A stretch of 64,000 nt of DNA, from positions 26,129,064 through 26,193,063 of the forward strand of contig CM064632.1 in assembly GCA_032717465.1 (NCBI GenBank), in the 5' to 3' direction. This DNA is from Coenobita brevimanus. Its lineage: Eukaryota > Arthropoda > Malacostraca > Decapoda > Coenobitidae. Below, piece by piece: positions 12,880 through 24,320 of this stretch. The translations under genes were made by a program, and so were the position numbers. The notes under the pieces are model-generated. The model was not told where the DNA came from. It saw only the letters and a list, made by a program, of their open reading frames with translations, and did no database searches. Positions within the stretch are counted from its first letter, which is position 1, and each line of letters starts with the position of its first letter.

Positions 12880-13085
12880 CCCTCTTACGGTTGTACCGTA
12901 GATCCTCAAGTTGTATCGTAGAGCCTCGAGGGAAGGCTCCCAAAGTCGAGTACATTAAGGACAGAGGATCAGTCTACTTTCCTTGGTGGCATTACTTGAT
13001 AAACCTCCAGTCACCTCGTGGGGATCGAACCTGTGCATGGTCATCACTACGATTGGAACATTCTAACCGCCACACCACCGCAAAT
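12880..13085 (-). mobile_element. tRNA-derived SINE-like element (SINE-3)
   Basis: On the minus strand a box A-like stretch (TGGTGTGGCGGTTAGAA, 13061-13077) is followed by a perfect box B (GGTTCGATCCC, 13021-13031), with spacing near that of a tRNA. The sequence does not fold as a full tRNA and continues into an unrelated body to about 12880. It is therefore read as a SINE head, not a tRNA gene. No tail or duplication was resolved. Confidence 0.6.
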
Positions 13086-13345
13086 TACTTATCAAATTGC
13101 AGGTCCAGATTAACCTCCCAACATGTGGTGAAGGAATTTACGCCAGCACGATGATGTCGTTGTTAGTCTTGCAATCTACAGAACACTTTACTCATCTGAG
13201 CAGAGAGATTTCGAACTGGCGAGGGTAGCTTTAACGTTCCCTGGCCCCGTAAAAAACAAAGGGGTATTTTCTATGCTCCTAACCTTTCGTCGGTAGCAAG
13301 AATAAACAAACAAAGACGCCATCGTAGTAATGACGTTAGTGTCCT

Positions 13346-13528
13346 GCTGTACTATATTCTCTTCACTTTAGGTTGTCCTAAAATTATTATCTTCCCATCT
13401 TGAATACTGCATTGAAATAATAGATTACTCCTAGAATATGGAGAAGTGCTGAGAAAAGGATGCAGAGCCATAGCAGTGTCTGTTTCTGCCACTGAACTAC
13501 GTGAAATAAGCTGCGAAAGGACATTCAC
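13346..13528. mobile_element. MITE-T copy, diverged
   Basis: CTTCACTTTAGGTTGTCCTA at the left; interior CATCTTGAATACTGCATTG and GTGAAATAAGCTGCGAAAGG match the family. The right terminus is lost. Confidence 0.6.
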
Positions 13529-13988
13529 CGTACTAGGCTTAACAGAATCGTCTGCCGGTGACAGCAATAAGATATAGCACTTGGTTGTAGTAATTTCCAG
13601 TAACCAGAACGCAATAGTCTATAAGTAAAACAGATGTAATGGAAGTAAAAACACAGTGTCCTGCATCCTTCCTTCAGCATTTCCAAAGCTTTATAAAATC
13701 GTCTTTCGGTAGCAAGAATGGAAAATAACACGTCATGGCTGTAAAGGCAGAGTTTCCTGCATCCCTTCACCCCCCCCCCCACCTCTCAACTTTCCTTACA
13801 ACGAATTAACGCTGCCAAGTTGGGTCCTAGAATTGTCGTCCACCAGTACGCAATTTCGGCAGCTTCAACTGTCCTCCCTCCGCCTCTGTTGTGCTGTTTG
13901 ATGTGAGTGCTGAGGGACGCTGTGTGTGAACTACGGTGCTGGCTTAGAACCGTTTGTCTCCGTGCTGGGTAGCCGTATTGTCTGGGTG
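13529..13988. other. non-coding with R4 pieces
   Basis: R4 signatures lie near 13545 (ACAGAATCGTCTG) and 13692 (ATAAAATCGTCTTTCGG), and a C run near 13775. No gene. Confidence 0.55.
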
Positions 13989-14200
13989 GCTATACTCTGT
14001 TCACCTTAGCTTGGCTCAGATTTTCGTACTTTTACATTATTTCGCGTAGTTCAGTGGCACTAGAAGAGAGTGCTGCTGCTCTACATCTGTCCATAGCACT
14101 TCGTGATTAGCACTAATACTATTATTATATTGTTTCATCTGAGCACTCGACGATGGAGATGCGGTAGTTCAAGGTTACGTTAAAGTGAAGGAATAGGTAT
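13989..14200. mobile_element. MITE-T copy with both termini
   Basis: Left terminus TATACTCTGTTCACCTTAGC; right terminus GTTACGTTAAAGTGAAGG followed by AATAGGTATA, the inverted counterpart. About 210 bp with no ORF. Confidence 0.8.
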
Positions 14201-14269
14201 AGCATGTGGTTAGGTTCTGCAGACTGCCCTTGGTAAGGTCAGTTTACTGTAGGTTGGGTTCTGTTGGTT

Positions 14270-14935
14270 GGACTATGTTACGTTCGCTTAGGATAGGTTG
14301 AATTAGGTTAGGTTAGGCTGCGTTGGGTTAGGCAGGGTTCGGTTAGATTAGATTATGTTTAGGTTGTGTTGTATAATGTGAGTGATGAGGGGCTGTGTAT
14401 TTCATCGGGCTGCAATGACGGTATGGTAAGCAGGTAGGTTGCATAGTCAGTGTATTGGTTAATGGTAAATAGTATGTGGATAGTGTGTTTTATCTGCCAG
14501 TGGGGAGAGATCATGTGTTACGCCCATGTGTAGGCTAGTAAGGCAGTACATGGAAAGGTTCTGTTGTTGTGTTGACTCTGTAGTTTGTCGGTTAGGTAGG
14601 TTTTGCCACTTACGTCAGCTTAGGTTAGGTTTGGTTAAGTTAGGTTAGGGTGTGATGGGTTTGGGTTAGGTTGTGTTGTGTTTAGCTAGGTTAGGTTGTG
14701 TTGTGTTGAGTTAGGTTAGGTTATGTTGTGTTCTGTTGAGTTAGGTTAGGTTGTGTTGTGTTCTGTTGAGTTAGGTTGTGTTGTGTTGAGCCAGGTTAGG
14801 TTGTGTTGTGTTGAGTTAGGTTAGGTTGTTATGAGTTAGGTTAGTCTGTTGCGTTGAGTTGGGTTGTATTAGGCTACGTTGTGTTGAATTATGTTAGACT
14901 GTATTTTCTTAGGTTAGGTTGTGTTGGGTAGGCTG
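14270..14935. repeat. degenerate TTAGG-like tract
   Basis: Many GGTTAGGTTAGG and GTTGTGTTGAG blocks occur in one orientation. TTAGG is the canonical arthropod telomere unit, but here runs of perfect units are at most two or three long, mixed with TTGTG and TTGAG variants. It could be an old interstitial telomere-like block or an ordinary pentamer minisatellite. Confidence 0.75.
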
Positions 14936-15867
14936 AAATGTTTGATGTGGGTGGTGAGAAGGTCGCTTAGACTCCTTTGTCACTGTGTAAGGGGCGTGTG
15001 TGTGGTACGTGGATAGATGTTGTTTTTAGCCAATACGTTTGCAGATTGTAAAGTCTGTGCATGGGTAAGCCTTACAGTGTTTACCTATGTGTTGGGAAGC
15101 AAAACACGACGGTATGACACCAATTGGTGAGCCCGATTTATTGGTCTGTGTACTGAGACGTGTGGACAATTAGCATGAGTGACTGGGCCCGAGAATTTGG
15201 AAGGGATCGAACAGGAATTTGCAGTGTATGCGTAGGAGGTGAACAAGAGCGGACGACCCCGACTGAGAGATAATATTAACTTCTGTGTTATCTGTACCGA
15301 TGTGCATTTTTGGTCGGTGTTAGAAAGATTTAAAGAGCATACCCATTCAGTACGATAAGGTCTTTTTCATTATATTCTGGCCGCATCTGGAGATTATTAT
15401 CTTCAGCTCATAAAGGACTAACCAGATATCGAGGACTAAAAAATACCCTGTTTTTATTTCATCTTTCCACCTCGTCCATGCTCTCTCTGTCCTTCTCTCC
15501 TAGGCAGCCTCATACGCTCTCCTAGTCAGTCTCACCACCACCATCACCACCACCAGCATCCCTGTCAACATCCTCTTAAACTTTTGAGTGCTGTGCCAAC
15601 TTTGAATTTTGCCATGGGTAGCTTCACATTTTTCTGTTCAGTACAGAGTAGATTGATCCGTAGTATTTTGCTTCTTGCTTTTTCTAGACGATTTATTTCC
15701 CCTTCTCATGAACTTACCGAATTGGAAGAGTTAATTATAGATTCATTGGCCTCTTAACTATTGGGGGGGGGACTCCTAACCTGAATTATCTTTATAGCAG
15801 GTAAGATAAAACTGAAACCACGCCGCCGGACTGAAGGGGTTAAATGGACAGTATCCTTACATATGGT
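14936..15867. other. non-coding, no recognised feature
   Basis: There are short CAC-rich runs near 15535 and a G run near 15766. No ORF with recognisable domains. Confidence 0.6.
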
Positions 15868-16090
15868 GGCCCTGACCCGTCTTCGCGTCGAATAAGGAAG
15901 CTCCCTAACACCTGTATCATATCGATTTATTTTTAGGTAGGGTTGGCTAATATTGTTTTGTACACTATTTATGCGGAGTATGGTGGTGTTAGAAAGATTT
16001 AAATACCACCGAAGAGGACGGATAGGTTTAATAAACAAAATAAATCGCTTAGGAAGCGGTGTTAGGGAGCTTCCAGAATACGGGCCTGTA
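15868..16090. mobile_element. fold-back MITE, family FB-1, copy b
   Basis: The left arm carries GGAAGCTCCCTAACACC and CGATTTATTTTTAGG. The right arm carries AATAAATCGCTTAGGAAGCG and GTGTTAGGGAGCTTCC, ending GAATACGGGCC. The arms pair over about 55 bp with mismatches. This is one of the best preserved FB-1 copies. Confidence 0.8.
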
Positions 16091-16366
16091 TCACCCTCTC
16101 CTTGTCAGTTTCTCTCTCCATATTGCATTTGTATGTTCACCTGTCTGATGTTCTTGCATTTTGTTTCAGTATCTCTGTTAATATCCATAGCGCCTGTTTC
16201 TTACCGATTTATTTTGCTTGTTACACATTCACCATCGCTTTTATTTTGATGGTATCGCTTTAACATCAAAGTACCTTCCCGCAATAACCCATAAAAGGGT
16301 GCTAAGGATTAATATGCACAATAAATCGCTCAAAAAGATATAATACGAAAGCTCCAAAGTCACTGA
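16091..16366. other. non-coding with a partial FB-1 arm
   Basis: 16300-16366 carries a decayed FB-1 arm (TTAATATGCACAATAAATCG). The rest is unassigned. Confidence 0.5.
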
Positions 16367-17000
16367 GGCTCGTATTCTCGTCGGTAAGGGGAGCTCACTA
16401 ACGTCTCTTTCTAAGCGATTTATTTAGTTATTACCGTAGTTCCTACTGTCCTCATCTGTGTTACATCATCAGAAATCACCATACTCTTCATTAATAACAT
16501 ACAAATTGATATTAACCAACCATATTAAAAAAACAAATTGCCAAGGAACGGGTGCTAGGGAACTTCTTTACACGACACAGAATATCAAGGCGTAATATGC
16601 AGAACAGAGAATATCAAGGCCTAATATGCAGAACATAATATCAAGGCCTAATATGCAGAACAGAATATCAAGGCCTAATATGCAGAACAGAATATCAAGG
16701 CCTAATAGGCAGAACAGAATATCAAGGCCTAATATGCAGAACAGAATATCAAGGCGTAATAAGCAGGACAGAATATCAAGGCGTAATATGCAGAACAGAA
16801 TATCAAGGCGTAATATGCAGAACAGAAGATCAAGGCGTAATAGGCGTAATATGCAGAACAGAATATCAAGGTGTAATATGCAGAACAGAATATCAAGGCG
16901 TAATATGCAGAACAGAATATCAAGGCGTAATATGCAGAACAGAATATGAAGGCGTAATATGCTGAACAGAATATCACTACGCTGACGGGAATACGGCTCT
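16367..17000. mobile_element. FB-1 copy c, containing a 27-bp minisatellite
   Basis: The left arm GGCTCGTATTCTCGTCGG continues to CTAAGCGATTTATTTAG. The right arm AAATTGCCAAGGAACGGGTG is interrupted after about 16577 by a tandem array. The outer terminus (CTGACGGGAATACGG) appears only at 16980-16995, after the array. The minisatellite therefore sits inside the element, near its right end. Confidence 0.65.
16578..16976. repeat. 27-bp minisatellite
   Basis: The unit contains GAATATCAAGGCGTAATATG plus CAGAACA, about fifteen copies, some lacking part of the unit. The period is a multiple of three, so both strands are open (nonapeptides such as MQNRISRRN). It is a repeat, not a gene. Confidence 0.92.
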
Positions 17001-17132
17001 TACGGGGCTAACCACTTCACCCCCATGACGCGTGTGTGTGGCTGTATTTTCGCTGCCCCTTCACGATTTCCTCATGTTTTGGATAAATCACTTGTTGTCA
17101 TGGGGTTAGGAACTGTCTGCATTAACGCGTTC

Positions 17133-17172
<40 letters not shown>

Positions 17173-17670
17173 AACGGAATAAAATCATCTCATAGCAAGA
17201 ATACAAAGAAAAAAAAAACTCATTAGATTGAGGGTGTGAGGGTGTACAGCACAATAATGATAAACTAGGAGGACGTATCAGGGAGCCTCCTAAGCCCACT
17301 AGAACAGGTGTAATATGGTTTTAAAAATAAACGAAAGAAAACGTGCCAGGGAGTCTCCTAAACCCACGAGAACAAGTGTACTGTATAATCTAAGAAAGCT
17401 GCTACGCCCCATAGAACAGGTGTAATGTACGGTAAAAAACGAAAGAATAGGTGTCGGGGAACTTCCGAAATGCACTATGCAATAAACAATAATCCAATGA
17501 TTCTGTGTCAGGGAGCCTCTTAAGCCCACGGAATTAGGTGTATTATTGTAAAAAAAAAAAAAATGGTGCCAGGGAGCATCTTAAGTCTAGCAGAAGAGGT
17601 GTACTGTGCAGTAAAGAATAATCTAAGGAAGCTGTGTCAGGGAGCCTCCAAAACCCACGAGAACATGTGT

Positions 17671-18945
17671 CTGTCTATCTATCTATATACCTGGGCTGCA
17701 TCCCCCAAGGAAAGGGAGGTAGCCGAGACAGGACGACACACTTCGCATTTACACATCCATTCAAATACATTCATTCGCATCTTAGCCCCAAATGGGAGAA
17801 GGAACAGATCCTCACCGCACTACACCGCACAAGGGTCAACGGCGCAGTGCAATTAGTAGCATCCGCAGCAGGGCCCGACAGCAGAGCTGGTTTACCCCTG
17901 CCACATCATAATAGACCCATCCCCTTACCCGCACCTGACCTGACTAGCTGATCAGACAAAATGCGGGAGAATATCCCCTCAGAGCTGCGTCATCATTTAT
18001 TCATTCACAATTTCTCTCCATTTATTTCTGTCACGCACAGCCACTCTTCCTTGGTCAACAGACACCCCTCTCGCATCCAGCGCTCTCTTCACACTGTCCA
18101 TCCATCCTATTCGTGGTCTTCCTCAGCCTTACACCTCTCACATCAAATCTAGTTATCTTTTTCACCAATCGCTCATTATCCATTCTCTCCATATGCCAAA
18201 CCATCGCAACGCCCTCTGCTCAACTCTACCAGCCATCTCCCGAACAACTCCAGTTCTCCTTCGCACTTCATTATTTCGCACTCGATCCATACGGTCACTC
18301 CACACATACTCCTCAGACACCTCATCTCCATTACATTCAAACTTTTCCTCTCTACTACACCCATATTCCATGTTTCATCCTCATATAACGCAGTCGGTTC
18401 CACAACACCCTCATACAGCCTTTTCTTTACGTCCATTCTAAGCGAACGACATCTAAACACTTTTTTCATTCCTCCCAGCACCTTTTCTACTTCATTCATT
18501 CTAAACTTCACTTCTGCATCTATTCTTCCATCCACAGCAACATGTGACCCTTAATATTTAAAACACTCTACCTCCTCAAGCAACTCACCATTCAAAACCA
18601 TATTCATCCCCCTACCATCTACCAACCTCGTACACTTCATCACTTTACTCTTATTCTCATTGACCTTCAATTTCCTCCTTTCACACACCCTTCCAAACTC
18701 CTCTACCAACTGTCTCAATCTCTTCTCTGAATCAGCCACCAGTGCAGTATCATCTGCAAACCTGCTTCAGATTCCTCTCCACCATCAACATTCACCAGAC
18801 TCAGACCTCCATCTAAAACACTTGCATTCACCTCCCTTATAACACCATCCATATAAATATTAAACAAGCAAGGCGACATCACACATCCCTGTCGCAGCCC
18901 CACTCTCACGGGAAGCCAACCACTCACAGCATTTCCCACTCTTAC
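17671..18945 (-). mobile_element. LINE-B copy 1, non-LTR retrotransposon
   Basis: The minus-strand element is 5'-truncated within the RT domain. It ends in a (GATA)n-type tail at about 17671-17690 (TCTATCTATC on +). Perfect 8-bp target duplications ACATGTGT lie at 17663-17670 and 18946-18953. It differs from LINE-A in sequence and has a 3' UTR of about 0.3 kb. Confidence 0.92.
18000..18939 (-). pseudogene. LINE-B reverse transcriptase, broken
   Basis: Motif B (GLRQGCVMSPCLFNIYMDG) is read from about 18939. A frameshift just before motif C places the FADD site (near 18755-18766) in another frame, and a stop falls after FKY at about 18551. The thumb-like part continues at 18535-18176. A further shift precedes the LRWFG region (18162-18371). 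At least three lesions are visible, so the copy is dead. Confidence 0.85.
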
Positions 18946-19125
18946 ACATGTGTACTATACAAAAACAACGGAGAAACAGAGGTGTCAGGGAGCCTTCTAC
19001 ACCCACGAGATTAATGTGTAGTATGTAAAGAATAAACAAAGGAATAGGTGTCAGGGAGCCTCCTAAACCCAGCAGAACAGGTGCACTATACAGTACAATA
19101 AAGAATAAGGAAGCGGTGTCAGGGA

Positions 19126-19446
19126 GCCGAAGTCCACCAAACTTCAGCTCTTGGTAACTTATGTGTGGGTAACTTTGCCTGAATTTCAACGAGAGGAAAG
19201 ATTTAAAAAAAATCCATTCTTATTTCCTCTGACATCAGCGGTTGGCGTTGGAAAAGTGTAAATTAGGCCAAACTCGACCATAATGTCAAATTTATTTCTC
19301 AGTGTAACCCGGTGGGAAAAGATATCAATTGAGGGCGATTCAATTAATGTTTGTAATTCAGAGAACAAGTCACATAAACAAACCTGGATGTTGAAATTCT
19401 GTGGCTTTTTGACATGTCTTGAAGTGCAAAATACGATAATCACGGT

Positions 19447-19448
<2 letters not shown>
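19126..19448. other. non-coding, no recognised feature
   Basis: No repeat family or domain-bearing frame is seen. Confidence 0.55.
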
Positions 19449-19505
<57 letters not shown>

Positions 19506-19629
19506 CAGATTATCCTTCTCTTCATTATTATCATCATGATCGTCGTCCTTCTCCTCTTCCTCTCCCCTCCTTCGTCTTCCCCATCCATTCTTCTCCTTTT
19601 CCTCTCTCTCTCTCTTCTCTTACCTCTCG

Positions 19630-19669
<40 letters not shown>

Positions 19670-20215
19670 AACCACCATCTCTCCGATTTCTCCATTATGT
19701 GACTTTCTTCTCTTCCTCCTTGCCAACTCATTTCCTCGTTTATTTATTTCGGCAATTTCTTTCATCTTCTCTCCTTCCTCAGTGACTCCTCTCTCTTCCT
19801 CCTCTTTTCCCTCTCATATTCATTCACTATTCTCCTCTTTGGTTTCTGCCACATTTCGTTCCTCTTTATCTTATCTCTCTTTTCCTCTTCTCGTTCTAAC
19901 TCTTCTCTTTTACTTTCTCTTACCCTCCTCTTTTTTCTCTCCTTTTCCATTCTCTGTCTCTCTCTTCCTCTTCTCTCCTCCACATCCACTTCTCTGCTTT
20001 CCTGTCAGTCTACCCCTCTCCCCTAGTCTGTCCTCTTCCTCTCTATTCATCCCTGTCTACTCTTCCTCTCTCCTCCTCTCCCTTACCTCCTCTTACTGGC
20101 TTATCTCTCTTCCTCCTACCTATTCCCTTTATCACCTTTCCTCCCCTCTCATCGTCCTGCCTGTTACCCTTCTCCTCCTGCTCACCCACTCAGCTCCTCC
20201 TCCTCCTCCTTTGTG
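19449..20215. repeat. long pyrimidine-rich tract
   Basis: (CT)n at 19449-19503, (CAT)n at about 19628-19670, then about 540 bp almost wholly C and T on the + strand. The 256-aa open frame is Leu/Ser/Pro from the base bias and has no domain. Confidence 0.85.
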
Positions 20216-20247
20216 ATGGTATCTGAGAGCTTGAAGGCGGTACACGG

Positions 20248-20621
<374 letters not shown>

Positions 20622-20624
20622 ATC

Positions 20625-20844
20625 TATCCATCCATCCATCATCCAGTTCTATGTCGCCTCATGAGAAGCTTAGGAGCCCGGGGCAAGGCAAGTTGGTTCT
20701 GACATTTACGATGAGAGTGACCAGCCTCATTCATCCCTGAGTGGCATTACGTGAGGAATAAACCCCAACTACCCGTTGGATATAAACCTACACAGGCTCA
20801 ATCCGATTGGAGCGCCTTAATTGCCCACTAAACCACCAGGCGCC
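20625..20844 (-). mobile_element. tRNA-derived SINE-2, copy a
   Basis: The minus-strand head is GGCGCCTGGTGGTTTAGTGG (about 20844-20825), box A-like, with a weak box B-like CGGATTGAGCC downstream. The body has CACGTAATGCCACTCAGGGA, GAGGCTGGTCACTC and CTTGCCTTGCCCCGGGCTCC. It ends in a GATG-type tail running into (GT)n. Other copies: 36482-36705, 42590-42760 and 43405-43622. Confidence 0.7.
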
Positions 20845-20849
20845 ATAAT

Positions 20850-21934
20850 TTGATTATATGATTACCACCCAGCATAGTAAATGGTTTCCTAGTGTACAGG
20901 AAACCATCTGGCTTGTGTTACATAGCCTGTGATTTCATCATCCTTTGTGTAATTCTAACGTACAGTGTGCTGCCTGTTTGATCACGAGCGTGTTCTGCCT
21001 CAGTCCCCCCCTTCTACCGTTATAGTAGAGTAAGTCGTCCTTTCTGTTGTTCAGAGCGGGATTGTCAACTCTTTGTCCCCATGGCTTCATTTGCGCGTCC
21101 TTCTTACAAGTTGTATCAAGCTCTGCTGGCCCCTATATAATGAGCTCAGTCTCTGCATCATTGCCACTTAGATCTGCTCCTCATTTTGTTCACATCTCTG
21201 TCCTCCCCTGTACCGTTATTACTGTTGTGAGTGCTTCGGAGGTCTCCAACCATCTAGCAGCTGTGTAATTTGAGTATGACTGTTGTTGCATTTTTTCCTT
21301 GTACTGTATAGCATAAGGTGTTGATTTGTGGGCCTAGTGAGGTTTTTTTGTAATTTATGTAGGATTCATTTTGTCAGCCAGTTTTAATATTATTTTGTAT
21401 CTGTAATAATTTATCTTGCATTAACTGAGCATTACCCAGTGTATTTTCATTTTATCAGGGCTGACTTAGATAAATTTACTCTTGCTAATTTCGTGTTAAT
21501 AGAGGCTATTGCAGTTAACCATATATTTAACCTGTTTTTTGCCATTACATTATCCTTATGAGTCCTGAATGTTTTGTTGTTAGTTTGAGCATTAAACTTT
21601 GACTTGTAATTTTACCTAACTCTTTTGTTTTGAACCTGGAACTTTACGGGACAGTAGTGATTTTTAGTATTCTCACTTAAAGTGTACATTATCATTCTCT
21701 GTTCCGTAACACTTGTCACTCAATGTAGAGTCACCCATAGTCAGCAAGAAGAGGTAAGAATGAAGGAAAGAAAGACAGAAGAGGGAGCGTAATGTCACAA
21801 GTAGGCAGACGAGGATAGAATGGATAGAATGAAGGAAAGGACGACAAAAGAGGAAGGATGGAAGAGAGGAAAAGGCAGACACCCAAAGCAGCACTACATC
21901 GAGTGAGTGGATGGTGATCGCCCCCACCCACCAC

Positions 21935-21935
<1 letters not shown>
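20850..21935 (+). repeat. R3 copy 2, split by a solo LTR
   Basis: The left part (20850-20915) has ATTACCACCCAGC and the GGTTTCCT/AGGAAACC pair. It breaks after TGGCTTG and resumes at 21712 with CTTGTCACTCAATGTAGAGTC, exactly the continuation seen in intact copies such as 43625-43915. It ends at GAGTGAGTGGATGGTGATCG. Confidence 0.75.
20916..21711. mobile_element. solo LTR
   Basis: A 796-bp insertion in R3 begins TGTTAC and ends GTAACA (TG...CA, a perfect 6-bp inverted terminus). It is flanked by CTTG at 20912-20915 and 21712-21715. The uninterrupted R3 copies supply the empty site. No internal coding region is present, so it is a recombined solo LTR of a family unrelated in sequence to the LTR at 57881-59271. 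Orientation was not decided. Confidence 0.75.

Positions 21936-21998
<63 letters not shown>
21936..21998. repeat. (CA)n
   Basis: About 60 bp of (CA)n directly after the R3 end. Confidence 0.95.
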
Positions 21999-22003
<5 letters not shown>

Positions 22004-22019
22004 TAACAATACTTGCTGT

Positions 22020-22700
22020 TGCACCACGAGCGCTGGTATAACAGACAAAGGTCAAGGCCACAGGAAAGGTCAGAGGTAAAGATAATATGGCAGGGACAAC
22101 TTGAACAATTTTGTTCCGATTTGGGCCAATCTTGATGGAATTGTTGGAGGTAATGCAAGTACGAAGGAATTCTGTAAAAATAAGTAAATAAATAAATAAC
22201 GATCACGGTCACGGGGCATGATAATAAACTGTACTTGGAAATGAACTGTAACTAACTCAGTTTTTTATTTCATTTTTACTAAATTCAGTGGAAGGATTAC
22301 GGGTCAGCCAAGGTGATATATAATTTGGAGATTAGGTCAAAGGTCAAGGTCATATGACAAGATCGACTTAATCAGTTTTTATAACAATCCATGCCGAATT
22401 TTGTGGGAGGATTCAGAATAATGCAAGGATGAAGATTAGATTTACAGAAAAATCCATCAAAAGTCAAGGTCAGATATTTAAAACTGTAACTTAAGCTTTA
22501 TTTTCTTCTTGACAAAACTTCTGGAAAATCTGTAAGTCAGCTAAAGATAGAGGATTCAATTTTGAGTGCAGTTTCAAAGATCAGCTTCGCCTCAGACAGT
22601 TATAATCTGATTTGGATCACACTTAGTGGAAATGCCGAGGGTCAGGCAAGAACGAAGTAATTCATTTTTTAAGAAGTCCGTAGAAGTAAAGGTAAAAGAG
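22020..22700 (-). repeat. 'ggtcaaggtca' dispersed repeat
   Basis: Several diverged units of about 170-180 bp share GGTCAAAGGTCAAGGTCA, a GATTTGG/TTGTTCCGATTTG stretch and GGGTCAGCCAAG. The reverse complement carries TGACCTTGACCTTTGACC, a motif of repeats found across marine invertebrates. Related stretches lie at 35271-35640 and 48640-49065. Confidence 0.6.
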
Positions 22701-22744
22701 TCGAACGTCAAGCAGAAAGCATCAGTTCAAATATTCGGGCTTTA

Positions 22745-23060
22745 GTTCATATGTAAGATGTGGGTGTTTTACTTCGTGAGTGGGGGAGAGGGAGAAAAGG
22801 GAGAAAAGAGGGTTGGGAAGAAGGGGAATGGAGAAGGAAAAGGGAAGATGAAGAGGAGGAAAACAAAAAAGAGGTGAACAGAGAGGGAAGACTGTGTGAA
22901 AGAAAGGGAAGGATAAAGAGGAGGATTGGAGAGGGGAGAGGGAGGAAAGGTGGGGGAGGTTGGTGGGGGCGTGAGAGAAAGGGGACGGGAGGAAAAGGTG
23001 ATGGGAGAGAAGAGAGTGGAATAGGGGAGAGGAAATGTGGTGATATTGATATTAATCTCT
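22745..23060. repeat. purine-rich (GGA)-type tract
   Basis: About 310 bp almost all A/G on the + strand, then a T homopolymer at 23073-23089. The Arg/Glu/Gly frame on + is compositional. Confidence 0.85.
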
Positions 23061-23124
23061 TCATGACTGCGTTTTTTTTTTTTTTTTTTAATGTTTGTTT
23101 CAGGTGCGGTCAAACGATTATCCT

Positions 23125-23260
23125 ATATTCAGTTGAGAGGGAGTCATGGGAGCCTAGGAGTGTCAACACTGGCACCATTAACCATCTCATGGTCAGGACA
23201 ACACTGGCACTATTGTATTATAAGTAACACCAGACGATTTTCCTCAGCTGCAAGTGAATA
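23125..23260 (+). repeat. dispersed repeat R4
   Basis: GAGTCATGGGAGCCTAGGAG, then ACACTGGCACCATTAACC and CCAGACGATTTTCCTCAGCT. Confidence 0.6.
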
Positions 23261-23286
23261 ATTTGAGTCGCAGATAATTTTCACTG

Positions 23287-23483
23287 TAGTTCATTCCCTT
23301 TAACTTGGCCCAAATATTCATCCTTTTACAGCATAATTCACGTAGCTCAGTGGCAGAAAAACACAATACTATGGCTTACATCCATTCTGTAGCACTTCTT
23401 CGTGAATGGCATATGCTACTGTTAATCTGTTGTTCATGATGGAGGGATGACAGTTTCAGGCCAAGGTAAAGTGGACAGAGGAT
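23287..23483. mobile_element. MITE-T copy abutting LINE-B
   Basis: CCCTTTAACTTGGCCC at the left; GGCCAAGGTAAAGTGGACAG at the right. The interior matches the 8752 and 34565 copies. The right terminus overlaps the target duplication of the adjoining LINE-B. Confidence 0.75.
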
Positions 23484-24029
23484 CTATCTATCTATACACC
23501 TAGGCTGCTTCCCCCAAGGAAAGGGAGGTAGCCGAGACAGGACGACACACTCCCCATTTACTCATCCATTCAAACACATTCATTCGCATCTTAGCCCCAA
23601 AGGGGAGAACGGACAGATCCTCACCACACCACACTGCACAAGGGTCAACTGTGCAATGCAATCAGTGACATCCGCAGCAGGGCCCGACAGCAGAGCTGGT
23701 TTACCCCTGCCACATCATAACAGACTCATCCCCTTACCCGCACCTGACCTGAAATAGCTGATCAGCCCAAATGCGGGAGAATATCCCCTCAGGGCTGCGT
23801 CATCACTTATTCATTCACAATTTCTCTCCACCAATTTCTGTCACGCACAGCCACTCTTCCTTGCTCAACAGACATCCCTCTCGCATCCAGCGCTCTCTTC
23901 ACACTGTCCATCCATCCTATTCGTGGTCTTCCTCTCAGCCTTACAGATCTAGTTATCTTTTTCACCAGTCGCTCATTATCCATTCTCTCCATATGCCAAA
24001 CCATCGCAACACCCTCTGCTCAACTCTAC
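23484..24029 (-). mobile_element. LINE-B copy 2, 3' fragment
   Basis: The tail TCTATCTATCTATA (23484-23497, + strand) and 3' UTR match copy 1. The last about 65 codons of the RT protein are readable at 24004-23807 (WHMERMDNERLVKKI, then RGRPRIGWMD). Perfect 8-bp target duplications CAGAGGAT lie at 23476-23483 and 24030-24037. The copy is far too short to function. Confidence 0.92.
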
Positions 24030-24320
24030 CAGAGGATAGGACCATTAATTTTCTCAAGGTCAGGAGAACTCTAATATTCTAATGATTGCCTCGTTTTTGG
24101 TGGAATAGGATACAAGAACGCACGTGACCACGGGAAATTTAAACCCCGCGAGTTTATGGGCATTTAATATGCAAAATTAAATCCCTGGGGAGGAGGTGCG
24201 AGGGAGCCATTTTAAAACCCACTAAAGGTCGACCTAATAATTTAGTTCCTTCGTTTTTGTTTCTGTTGATTCTGTGATTCTTAGAAAGCCTCTGCCATCT
24301 TACGGTATTTATGCAAAGCT

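Larger units (their letters stand above)
17262..19125. repeat. tandem array of 65-70 bp units, split by LINE-B
   Basis: Units contain GTGTCAGGGAGCCTCCTAA, then ACCCACGAGAACAGGTGTA and an A-rich spacer. Units occupy 17262-17670 and resume at 18946-19125. The interruption is exactly the LINE-B at 17671-18945. The unit resembles one arm of FB-1 (AAGGAAGCGGTGTTAGGGAG), so the array may derive from it. (TC)n at 17137-17170 lies just outside. Confidence 0.8.

Noticed and set aside
12825..13154. 109-codon open frame
   Set aside because: It runs antisense through the SINE-3 head with no domain.
21047..21268. 73-codon frame as a small gene
   Set aside because: It lies wholly inside the solo LTR 20916-21711 and has no recognisable domain.
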